A stretch of DNA of 64,000 nucleotides from Liolophura sinensis (Eukaryota; Mollusca; Polyplacophora; Chitonida; Chitonidae): assembly GCF_032854445.1 (NCBI RefSeq), contig NC_088306.1, forward strand, positions 12,273,386 through 12,337,385, in the 5' to 3' direction. Positions 42,301 to 55,500 of the stretch are shown here, piece after piece. The position numbers and the translations under genes were made by a program. Each line of letters opens with the position of its first letter. Within the stretch, counting starts at the first letter, position 1. The notes below the pieces were generated by a model. It did no database searches, was not told the DNA's origin, and saw only the letters and a program-made list of their open reading frames with translations.

Positions 42301-45300
42301 ACAACTGTCGCAGATGTATAACTGCAAACTTAACGTATTTGACATTCTGGGTGTTTAGGTAAGATGCAGGAGATTGCTAATGAGATGCAGTGTAAAGCGT
42401 AAACTAAAGGTTCCTTGTCCCTAACATGAGCAGAATGGTGTAAGATTAATATAGGTATGTCTGTGTCTGTCCTGATCAGTCAGTCTGTCTCTTCGATTTT
42501 GTTTTCCATGCAGTAATTTTGAATCTTTTTTTTGTAAAATTTGTGGCTTACAGTAGACAAAGTTTTCACAAATTTGCATTATTGGTTTATTTTTTATTTC
42601 ATGTACATGTACAGTGTAGCTGACAGTGGGCTAATTATAGGGTTTTACATATATTTACATGTTTGGACATGATCATATACATACCTGCATTATGATTATG
42701 TCAAAGTTGTGCAGGATTATGGTTTTGTGAATTTCTAAACGTGCATCTCTAAGCTATTCAGGATTATGGTCTAGGGAGTTTCTATACGTGCATCTCTAAG
42801 CTATTCAGGATTATGGTCTAGAGAGTTTCTATACATGCATCTCTAAGTTATTTAGGATTATGGTCTAGGGAGTTTCTATATGTGCATCTCTAAGCTATTC
42901 AGGATTATGGTCTAGGGAGTTTCTATACGTGCATCTCTAAGCTATTCAAGATTATGGTGTAGGGAGTCTCCATATGTGCATCTCTAAGTTAAAAATTCTT
43001 GAGTATTGCTTGCAGCCACAGTCAGATAAACCAACAATGCATCTCTCAGTGAAATTACCCTAGATGTTATGAGTTTAGGGAAAGCATTTATTTGAAGGCT
43101 GTTGGCCAAAAAATGCTTTGCTGGGTTCACACGTGATTTAAATACTTACCTGTGACTTCTGTAGCTGTTCCTTACATAATTTAAATCTACAGGTGCCAAC
43201 ATGGCCAATGACGAATCCGATATTCACCTTTATCTATTGAAACAGTAGAGTATATACTTGTACAAATTCCGACTCGGGGAGCCGGTCATGGTCAAATGTT
43301 CAAGATGCTTTTCTTTCGATCTTCAGGTACATTAAAGATGGGGGGCATTTTGGTTGCCATGGTGAGAATAAGCTATCTGTGAAGCTTGTGTCGCTGTCTA
43401 CCCAGTTTAATGTCTGATAAAGGCCACTTGTCTTCCTCCAGTATGGTTTGCACACCTGAATGTCATACGTGTACATGCAAAAGTTTGTCAGTAATTTGCG
43501 TCTCACCAGTTTCCTCCACCCATAAAGCTGACTGCAGTTGTATAAGTGACATTTTTTTGGGTATGGTATTAAGCATCAGTCGTCTGCCAGCAACCTGTGG
43601 ATGGTCATGGGTTTCCCCCATGTTCTGCCTGGTTTCCTCCCACCATAATGCTGACGGATGTCTTATGAGTGAAATATTCTTGGGGATGGCATAAAGTACC
43701 AATTAAATAAATATATAAATAAATCATTAAGCGTGAATCAATAAATAAATATATCACTTACAGTGTGCGTTAAAATCAGAACAAAGCTGTCTGCTTATGT
43801 TGTTCTCTATGTATTGATCCTTATTGGTTTTCTATCCTGACCAGCTTGTTATAAGGGGCACTTGGATGAAGTGTTAATGTACAGTAAACAGCGTAAAAGT
43901 TCACCCATGGCTCTATTCAACTTACATACATGTACGTTCCCTGATTCTGAGAAAGGTGTGTTGAAGTTTGTTTCAATTTTCGGGTGATATTCTACTGGGA
44001 AAGTGTTAGTTTCAGCAACAAGTCTAATATGTTGTGGGATTATTTTGCTTCTGAAAAGCACTTTTTGGGTGAATTTTTATGTCTTTTATTGTAACCTGAG
44101 TCACTTACTATACAATTAGCCCCCCCCCCCCCCCCCCCACAGTACCATCACTGGAGGAAAGTGTGTTACCTGCAAATCCTTTGATGAGCAAAATAATCAG
44201 TCCAATCATCATAGTAATTAATCGGGATTCCCTAAATGTCAGGTGTGAAGTACCCGACTGCTTCTAATTATCTGCTCCCAGCTTCAAGAGAAACGTTAAA
44301 GAGCCATTGTAAGGATGTTGATTGACAGGTGAGGAAATAAGGCTTGTCAGACTCCCAGCTACATGTAGATCAAAGTTAATGCGACAGGTAAAACAATTAC
44401 CTGGTAAAATTGAAATGTAAATGGCAGGTGTGGACAGTCAATGGCAGCCAGAAATGACCTGTGACACCTTCCTGTATTCATGTACATGGTATCTGTGCAT
44501 GTAAAGTGAGACCAGATATTTATTGACTTTAGGCTGATTAGATTAAGTAAGCTGGGATAAAGGGAATCCAGCTCTTGTTGTTGGTATTGCATTACCTTTT
44601 ACCACTAGGCAGTATACATGTATACTTTGTGCATTTGATTGTTTTAGCAGCGTTATAAAATTTAGCCCGTGTCAAACAAAATAATATTCTTTTCATTGGA
44701 CAACATCGGTCACATGGGGGACTTGTATATTCTCGTCATCCTGTATCTGTCTTCTGACTGGGTTATCTCCTTGTGTGTGTGTTTGTGAAAATGCGGATCA
44801 CATCACTGAAGTGATTTACCTATACTGTACATCTTTTTGTCTTTAGCACTGAATTGATGGGTCTTTGATTACTCAATGATAGGATATGTAAATATATGGT
44901 GTCAGGAACCATCATATAGGCTTGCCCAATTTGAGGGCTACCCCATTGAATATTATTGACATGTATATTTGCATATCATATCAGTGAGTAACCATGTACA
45001 TATAACTATTAATATTGTTCAAGGAGTAGGTGTAGTGCTATGTCATTTCTGACCCACCGTATCACAGGTTTGTGATGTGTTTGAGGGTGTCTTTGTTTGT
45101 CTTTTGGTAGTAGAAACTTTGGTTAAGCATCATGGAGATAAACGTATGAAGAGGGGAAAAAAAATATGCCCCCCTCAATCGGACTCTCCCCCCCCCCCCC
45201 CCCTACAAACAAACAAAGTTGTTTTGACAGATGTCAGTACATCAGTCTACTTAATTACTGGACTGCATGGTGAGTCGCCATGCAAATTTCACCTGAAAAA

Positions 45301-46469
45301 AAGGCAAAATCTTTTTGTTTACATATACATACATGTACCTGCATTTCATTGCTCTTTCTTCAGCCTCTTATGCCAAGTGTTTCTTAAAAAACCCATTCCT
45401 TGTATAGGACCAAGTTGTTTTCTTTTTGAGATAATATATGTACATATATATTATTTAAATACCGAAAATATTCAAGGAAAATAGAACTAGAGGTGCTTGT
45501 AAATGTTCCATTAAAGTCTGTAGACAATGTGTTAAAGTGAGTCCCAGGAACGAACAGGTTGGTGTTACAAGGAATAAGGGACATAACTATGTGAACACTG
45601 TACCAAATAACAAGACTTGAAATTATCTCCCCCTCCATTTTTCTACTGTTGCCTGTTGTACTTGAATGTACAAACCAAGTCACAGTATAAGCCAGTGTGT
45701 ACCATGTCTACACACCGCCTTTGTCTGATGAAGCCAACAGTGGAGTGATACATGTAGGTATGAGAAAATGCTATGCACTTGAATTCTGGGTAAATGTTCA
45801 GGGTGTAGAAGGGCTTGCAAATGACTTGAGTATTTGACTGCTAAGGCTGGCTAATTGGAGAGCTGCTGGGAAAAGTATTGACAGAGCAGCTGACAAACCC
45901 TGTGGTGTTACATGTAATATGAACAGGGTTGGTAAAGGTTGAATAGCATTAGTCAAGCTGAAAGCGCATTGTGTTTCATGTCTGTTCTTTCCAATCAGTT
46001 TAAGACAGCTGACATATTGGTATCCATACATGCCCCTGTGCATGTAATCAGATCACTGTGGTATTGGTACAGGCCATGGGGTGGTCAGTGTGGGAATAAC
46101 CTTATTCCTTTAGGGAAGAGCTTATCCCTGCCCCTGTATCTCACCCACACTGCCTCTGTCCTGTTATCTCTGGCAGAAGGAACAGGTGGTTGCTTCTCAC
46201 ACTAGATCTTCTAAAAGCACGGCTAACATATTTTTTTAGCCAGTACAAGAACCATTCATAAGCCTGCATTTGGTACATGCAGCAGCCAGCACATATTTAG
46301 AACAGTTATTCAGTGCAGACAGCATCAGAATTAAAATGTGCACCCTGTAAATCAAATTGAAGTGTGATTAATACCTAACCTCATCATGGTATAAGAGCAT
46401 GGAAGTTATCAGAAGATGGACTTTGTATGGCAGTACAATGTTAAACCCTAAGCATACACACACACACAC

Positions 46470-46533
<64 letters not shown>

Positions 46534-49500
46534 GTACTTCAGAAGACCATATCGCCACGATATGGCTGAAATAATGCCGATGTGGAGTTAAGCCATAATC
46601 ATTCATTCATTCAGATGACCATATAATAGTGTGCAAGAGTAAAGACAAACAGTAGTATCGTACATAGTTCCTACAGGGTCAGGTTTGATTGATTTATTGT
46701 TGACTTGGTCAGGTGAGATTTACAGTATTCTCAGACTGGACAGATAAGATAGAAGTGGGTCTAACTGTTATCTGTACCTGCACAGGTGAGCTGATCCATT
46801 CTGATGATATATAGGTAGACCAGTCCTTAAAAGGGCATGAAAGGCTTGGTTTTGGTTTGATAATATGCAGTTTAAGATGTGCCCTGACATATAAAAGTAT
46901 GTTGAAGCTTCTCAGCTTTCTCCTTCGGATGTACATGTAACTAAACTAGGCATCTCTAAGTTTCAGCAGTCCATGTGAAAATTGTAAGTAGCTCCTCCCA
47001 TCATAATGCTGCCCGCCATTGTATAAGTGAAATATTCTTGATTATGGCATAAAACACCAATCAAATAAACAAATGGATAAAGGAAAATAAAATATGCTTC
47101 AAAGATAAAAATATTATTACAAGGAGTCATTACATGTGTGGACATATATTGTGTCTTCTTGTGGCACGGTGAGTCCCTGCTGCCAAAGTGCTGCCGCCAC
47201 AGAAGCATCATGCCAAAGACACCAGACATGACACCCCACCCAATCACATTATGCTGACACTGGGCCAACCAGTTATATTTCCTTGCTCTAACCTCTCACT
47301 TCGGAGCCCCAAGCAAGGCAGCAGCAAGTACCATTTTGATAAGTGTTTCATGCATGTATGACCCGACCCCGGGCCCTTTTAAAGTTGACTTCACGCAACA
47401 CTGAAGCGCCAACTACTAGCCCTGAAGCAATCGACAGACATGAGCACAAGTATTCGAACTGAATGGAACAGAGCTTGTTTTCCTTTCATACATCTGTATG
47501 TAGTTGTTGGAACATACTGTAGCATATGAACACAGGTGTTTGTTTGTGGTGGGTATCATGTATTGTTTGTGGTGGGTATAATGTATTGTTTATGGTGGGT
47601 ATCGTGTATTGTTTGTGGTGGGTATCATGTATTGTTTGTGGTGGGTATCATATATTTTTTGTGGTGGGTATCATGTATTGTTTGTGGTGGGTATTATGTA
47701 TTCTTTGTGGTGGGTATCATGTATTCTTTGTGGTGGGTATCATGTATTGTTTGTGGTGGGTATCATGTATTGTTTGTGGTGGGTATCGTGTATTGTTTAT
47801 TTTACATAGGCATCATTAAGGTAACAAAGGATAGATTAATCAGCCCTAATACAGTACATCAGCAGATAGTATGATCATTGAATAGCTATCTGAGCTAATA
47901 TGGTTTGGGGCATACAATATACCTGTAATATATCCGTTGATCAGTATGCTCCTCATACTTAGTCTGGCCACAATAGGGGCATTGTTACATGTGTTCATCA
48001 TTAGGAGGCAAGAGGTGACGTGCCCAAGGATGCAGATAACATGTGTTCTGTATGATTTACTGATTTGAGATTCAGATATAATGTGTACTTACTGACTAGT
48101 ATCAGTGCCAAACTACAACCTACTGTATTGACCTAAAAATTCACCCCAAATAAGCCATTATACAGGCAAATAAAGGTCAAAACATTTCTTTTGGTGCTGA
48201 ATTTTACATTTTCCCAGTAGGATGTTATCATACCTTCAAAATTAACATCAAAGCATCTTTTTTGTAAGGCCAGTGAATTTCTCAGAATCTTGCAAAATGA
48301 GGAACTTCCATACAATCAATGTATACATGTAATCATGAGTGAAACCTTAGGTCAGATACAGTAATTGCTACTTACTAATGAAAGACTGACGTGAAATTAT
48401 ACACAAATCAATACAACACTGGCTTGATCAAAAGTGTTTTCATGGCTTCTTTTGATGCGGGTATGTTGAGGTGAAAGATGGGAATGATAGCAATCAATAC
48501 AGGAATACAGCAGACAAACTGAGCAGATATATTTGCGCTGTGCTCTTCTGAAAGTACCTTCGCTGCAGATGAAAGTTGATCACAGAGCTCTTCATAGTGA
48601 TCGTCTCGGTGCTGTCAGATGATCACATTCATCACGCCTCCACAAAGCCAATATACCATTCTACGGCTCAGCTCTGACTGTCTTGGAGTTAGGTCTTAAT
48701 GGTACATGTAGCAGCTGTGGGCCGTGCTGAATGGCTCTCAAGTAGGGTTAGCAAAACTGCATGCTAGGCGCGCGTAGTTCATTGGTGAAAATCGAGCCGT
48801 TCCGGTGAGCTGCCTGCTTGTAGATGAAGAGAGAGTGTTGTCATGATCACACTGCATGAGTCACATGCGCAAGTGTGAGCGTGCAAAGGTAAGGCGTATA
48901 AACTCTGCTCAGGGGCGTAATACTAATGAACCAAAAGTGATGAATTTTGGGGGTTTCACACCACACCAGGTTTTGAGGGATTTACTGTAGCTTTGCTTAT
49001 CTACATGTATATCATTGTTGGCAGTGTTGCCAAAGATGGTGCAGATGCTGCCTTTATAGAGTAGTATAGACTATAGACTACTTTTTTCTGTGCGTAATGT
49101 CTGTCCGTTACTGCCATACATTAGAAAAGGAATTGTTGTAGATTCACAAATTTGAATAATTAAGGGAAACTTGTTGAATTTAACAAATACCAGGTATTCA
49201 GGTTCCATTTTGTGCAGCTGTACCCTTAATCATTGCCTTCTGGTCACCTCATTTACATAGATACGCCAACTGCGTAAATTTGATAAGGCCTGTTGAAATG
49301 CAAGGTTTTGGCACAGGTATTTGTTTCTAATACCATTTTTACCACCCTAAAAACGTGGCTTTGTTCGATTAGAGCTGTGTTACCTTTGATGAAGATGATT
49401 ATAAGCGCATGTCCCACTTGTCTGATGGAGTGATTACTGTATGTGGGAATACGCAGTTGTAGCATATACGGCATAATAGCTTGGATTGATCAGTGATCAT

Positions 49501-52500
49501 GTTGATGATGGGTTGGGAAGATATGCCATTGATATACGTATTATCCTACTATGGGTTTGCTCATTGGGCTGTTCTTTGGGCTGGCTTTTTACATTGTCAG
49601 CGCCATGGGTTGTGTACCTTCTTTTCCCCACAGATGCTGAACCAAGTCGATATCAAGTCAATTCCCCTGGGGATGTTATTAAGCTTATATTGAGGGAGAC
49701 CAAAAGCACATACATGTAGTTTCCCCACACTACATTTCTGTGGCCCAGTTTATTGAGTGGCTTGTCCATTTACATTCCGTGTAACACAACATTGTGCGCA
49801 ATACTGACACAGTTTTTGTTTATTTATTTATTTGATTGGTGTTTTTGTCGCCGCACTCAAGAATGTTTCACTTATATGACTGGGGCCAACATTATTTTGG
49901 GAGGAAACCAGACCCCAGAACTAGCAGCAGGTTGCTGACAGACCTTCCTTGGTACACACACTACCGGAGAGGAAGCCAGGAAGAGCTGAAACTCATAGTG
50001 ACTGCATTGGAAAGAGGTTCCAGGGTCATTGTGCTGGGCTGGTGCGCTAAACTCCTTGGCTGTCTAGGTCCAGCATAGGTTTTGATTGAGGCCATCACAA
50101 CAGCAGCATGAGTGACAGGCCAGTTCAGAATGTTGTGGCAACTCTATGGATTTAATTACTATATTTGAGCTTGGCATTATTCATGTTTAGGCAAAACTAC
50201 CAGCAGAGTATCATTATTATTCTTGTAACATTTGAGCTACCAACCCACCCAAGAGCAGAATTTAGAATGTTTGTCCAGTGGATCCTGTTTAAGTTATCTT
50301 CTGTGTGTATATTCTGTGTACCTCATCATGTTAAATTGGCACACAGACCTCAATGTGCCATCAAGTGAAGTTACCACTGTGTTTCTCTGTCATCACTCTG
50401 TTGTTGCCTGACAAGTCCATGCATGCTCTTAAACAGTTAAAGGACAGGCTTTTACATCCAAGAGTTCAACTCCTACTAATTCCATTAGGTTTTATGTGTC
50501 AATAAAAAGCCTCATACAAGTCATACTGTATATATGTACAGATATAAAGGTGTCAAGATGATGTGGTTTATAAAATCTAGTTCAAGGAATTGAGGTTAAT
50601 GTACTTGAGTATGATACTTTTGATGGGAATGTCTGGTTGTTGAGGCATATTTATTGCAACGCCCCGCTGTTCTCGTGAGAGTAGAAGAGGACTTAGTACC
50701 CCTGCAGCAAGTCCATCTTCATTTATGTTCAGGATGCTTTGTTGGTGTGCACTTTGTGCCTGGAAGACTGAGCACGCACAAATGTAATTTAATGCACAAT
50801 CTGGTTTATTCCTAAGGAAGCTGTATTGGCCATTTACGTGTACATGCACAATTCAGTTGTTCTGTGAAGATTATTGGACTGTAATGCATGAATAAAATAT
50901 GTATGCGAAATCCATGATATGATATAGCAGTTCTGGTAATCTGTATGGCATTTTACACAATGTACAGTGCTCAATTTTCTCTGTTTACCTTAAGGCACAT
51001 CAGAGTTCTACTATCACATGCATCCAGTTTGTTTTCTATCTCAGCACTGAATAATTAAACTGCTGTTGTCTGTTACTGCCATTACTCATTGTATCCTTCT
51101 TCTGTTTCAGTTCAGCTCAGCAAGCAAAATTGCGAGGCATTCTCCATTACTCATTGTAACACTCCTCTGTTTCAGTTCAGCTCAGCAAGCAAAATTGCGA
51201 GGCATTCTCCATTACTCATTGTAACACTCCTCTGTTTCAGTTCAGCTCAGCAAGCAAAATTGCGAGGCATTCTCCATTACTCATTGTAACACTCTTCTGT
51301 TTCAGTTCAGCTCAGCAAGCAAAATTGCGAGGCATTCTCCATTACTCATTGTAACACTCTTCTGTTTCAGTTCATCTCAGCAAGCAAAATTGCGAGGCAT
51401 TCTCCATTACTTTGATCGACTCCGAGAGATCGGTGGTGAAATAAAGGGTTCCATAATTTTCAGCAGACAAGTAAGTGCTTCCATTTTGAAATTTTATGCA
51501 TTCTGTGGATTTTACTGGACAAAAATCATTCTTTGTCCATTTTATCAGATCGGTATGTAAGTTTGACTTAGTGAACATACATGTACTTGTATAGCAGTGG
51601 GATGGGAAAGCTGTCTTGTAATGCTGTGTCAGTATTGTTTTTTAGTTCGCATATCAGTGGGTTAAGGCGATAATGCACTCACTGTAATGCTGTTATTTTT
51701 GACTTTGCACATACAGGGAATGCTAATAATGCACTCACTGTAAAGGGACTGTAAATAGGTTTTAGGTTACAAACATTTGTGGTTTGTAAAATTGTAAAAA
51801 TGTTATTGACATAAAAGTCTCCTGATTGCTTGCTCAAGTCTGATAAACTGCAGAGAACAATTTCCTTACATATAAACATCTCCTATACTTTCTGGTAAAA
51901 GGTTTTTCAGTGTGATTAGTGCTGAGGCTGATTTAGACTAGTCCTCCTCACTGTGGAAAATCGACTAGTCCTCCTCACTGTGGGAAATTGACTAGTTGTC
52001 CTCACTATGGGAAATTGCCTAGCCCTCCTCACTGTGGAAAATCGACTAGTCCTCCTCACTGTGGGAAATTGACTAGTCCTCCTCACTGTGGGAAATTGAC
52101 TAGTCCTCACTTTGGGAAATTGACTAGTCCACCTCACTGTGGGAAATTGACTAGTCCTCCTTACTATGGGAAATGGACTAGTCCTCCTCACTGTGGGAAA
52201 TTGACTAGTCCTCCTTACTATGGGAAATTCAAGTACACAAAATTCTGATCATTGACTGCACAGGGTACACAACTCTATTTACAATTTTGTGAAGAACACA
52301 AACATGTTATCTGTTCTTCTGTATTATAAAATAGGTTAATCACACTCCCCACATTTAAAAGTGATCCTTTGTGATCCCATTGTTACTCAAGTTACTCAGT
52401 TAACACAGTTCAGCTTTCTTGAGGTCGGATCCCACAACCTGTCCCAGGCACACCATTCAGTCCATTTTGAAGTCAGATCTTCACAACCTGTCAGCTACAC

Positions 52501-55500
52501 AGTTCAACTCTCCTGAGGTCAGATTCCACCACCTCTGTCAGGAGCACCATTCAGTCCATTTTGAAGTCAGATCTTCACAACCTGTCAGCTACACCGTTCA
52601 ACTCTCCTGGGGTCGGATTCCACCACCTCTGTCAGAAACACCATTCAGTCCATTTTGAAGTCAGATCTTCACAACCTGTCAGCTACACAGTTCAGCTGTA
52701 TCGAGGTCGGATTCCACCACCTCTGTCAGATACACCATTCAGTCCATTTTGAATTCAGATCTTCACAACCTGTCAGCTACACAGTTCAGCTCTCTTGAGG
52801 TCGGATTCCACCACCTCTGTCAGATACACCATTCAGTCCATTTTGAAGTCAGATCTTCACAACTTGTCAGCTACACAGTTCAACTCTCTCAAGGTCGGAT
52901 TCCACCACCTCTGTCAGGAACACCATTCAGTCCATTTTGAAGTCAGATCTTCACAACCTGTCATTTACACAGTTCACCTCTCTTGAGGTCGGATTCCACC
53001 ACCTCTGTCAGATACACCATTCAGTCCATTTTGAATTCAGATCTTCACAACCTGTCAGCTACACAGTTCAGCTCTCTTGAGGTCGGATTCCACCACCTCT
53101 GTCAGATACACCATTCAGTCCATTTTGAAGTCAGATCTTCACAACTTGTCAGCTACACAGTTCAGCTCTCTCAAGGTCGGATTCCACCACCTCTGTCAGG
53201 TACACCATTCAGTCCATTTTGAAGTCAGATCTTCACAACCTGTCAGCTACACAGTTCAACTCTCTTGAGGTCGGATTTCCACCATCTCTGTCAGGTACAC
53301 CATTCAGTCCATTTTGAAGTCAGATCTTCACAACTTGTCAGCTACACAGTTTAACTCTCTTGAGGTTGGATTTCCACCATCTCTGTCAAGTACACCATTC
53401 AGCTCTGTTGAAGTCAGATCTCTACCACCTGTCAGCTATACAGTTCAGCTCACTTGAGGTCAAACTTCACTCATCTCAGTTCAAGTTCTCATGAAGCTAG
53501 ATTTCCACCATCTCTGCCAGCTAAATGTAGGTCATTCAGCTCTCTTGAGGTCAGATTTCCACCACCCCAGTCAGCTACACCATTCATACTTGACCTTTTT
53601 CATCTGCAACATTTGGCATTCCTGAGCTCATGACATATACATGTACATGTAGTTGTCCCACTTTCACTCCGACTTTCATCACCTCTTTCATCTGCAACAT
53701 TTGGCATTCATGAACTCATGACATGTACATGTACATGTGGTTGTCCCACTTTCACTCAGACTTTCATCACCTCTTTCATCTGCAACATTTGGCACTTCTG
53801 AGCTCATGACATATACATATAGATGTCCCACTTTCACTCCGACTTTCATCACCTCTTTCATCTGCATCATTTGTCAATTCTAAGCTCATGACATGTACAG
53901 AAATTGTCCCTCTTTCACTGACTTTCATCACCTCTTTCATCTGCAACATTTGACACTTCTGAGCTCATGACATATATATGTACAGTAGTTGTCCCACTTT
54001 CACTCCGACTTTTATCACTTCTTTTATCTGCAACATTTGGGATTCCTGAGCTCATGACATATAGATGTAGTTGTCCCACTTTCAGTCGGTCTTCCATCAC
54101 CTCTTTCAGCTGCACTGTTTGGCATACTAAAAGACCTCAAGACCGCCTGTGTATTGATTAGCGATTAACTTTCGGCCACACGGTCTGCTCCTATTGTTGG
54201 TCGTGTTTTTCTTGTGCCTGGCCCGAGTTTCTTTAGTGCCACCCAATCAATACGTGGCCATTGCTCCGTGTTGAGCCCACTGGTAGTGAGAGGCAGGGGG
54301 CTGGTGTTTCACAGAACTTCACTAGGCAGAACTATGCGGGCATAGATGCTGCTCTGTTTGGACTTAATCATGCATCAGTATTATACTAAAAAGTGAGTGT
54401 TGGTCTGTGTCTGTACTCACCTGTACTGTATATTGCCGGACATATCCATTTGTGGCTGGGACATTGGTTTAATAGTCATTCCAAAATATCTTTGTTAAAC
54501 GAAAAATGTTATATACCAGCTGGGACAGAAATACCAGTACTGTATATGCCTTCATAATGATTAGTTCATGTTAATAGGTACATGTACTTTGTCGTTGTTG
54601 TTGCTTTTGCCTTGATCTGTATTGCATTTTGCTAGGTAGTTAATTTGGAAATGGCATTAGGGTATTTACCGTGTTTTAGTACCCTCTACAGTATAGGTGT
54701 GGAGGTTTGTGAGTGCATGTACAGGTATATACAAGCCACATATATATAATGTCAATTTGGGTAGTATTGTTCACCTGGTCTGCCTCATAAGTACATATAC
54801 ATTATAAGCATCCCCCCTACCAGTTCATGCTGCTCACAGGCCGGATGGGACGAGAGGTTTATTCCTTTATCTGTCAGTCTTTTTTTCAAAACAGTTCATC
54901 ATATTGAATTGAAACAGTATATTGAATGACTTCACTATGATATTTCGCAGTTTAAGTGTGAGTTTTGGCCTGGCTTTCTTTATTTTTGCCAAATTATGGC
55001 TGTTTTTGTCCTGTTTTGGTCTTGGACATACAAGTAAAGTAAGGCCCAGAAATAACTTGACATCCAGCAAGTAAGTAAGGCCCACCATAATGCTGGCCGC
55101 CGTCGTATAAGTGAAATATTCGCCGTGAAGTGAGTACGGCATAAAACACCAATCAAGTAAATAAGTAAATAAATTATTACTCATGGCCACTGGGTGATTA
55201 GCTCCGTGTTTGCAGTATGCAAGAGAGTGCATGTAGGGCAAAGTGGAGGTTTGCATTTTGAAGCTACTGAAAACTATAAATGCATCTTTCAATTTCTTCC
55301 ATCAATTAATGAATAAAGACTGAGGTTAAATTGCAGGACACAAGTGGAGACGGTACCCCATTGTGAAGTTGGAGTCATTTTTATAGTTAGTACTGTTAGC
55401 AGCTTTGGTCAAAAAAAATAAAAAATAAAACAGTGAAATTGTACGTAAGAAGTAATGAGTAAGGTTGTTTTTCTAAACTTTGTTGCTGGCTCGGATGGGT

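Noticed and set aside
47526-47874. Three overlapping + strand reading frames rich in Cys, Gly, Trp
   Set aside because: A 23-bp repeat lacking stops is open in all three frames. There is no start context, splice signal or homology.
52415-53590. CRISPR-like regular spacing
   Set aside because: Whole units repeat without unique spacers, in an animal gene intron. These are minisatellites.
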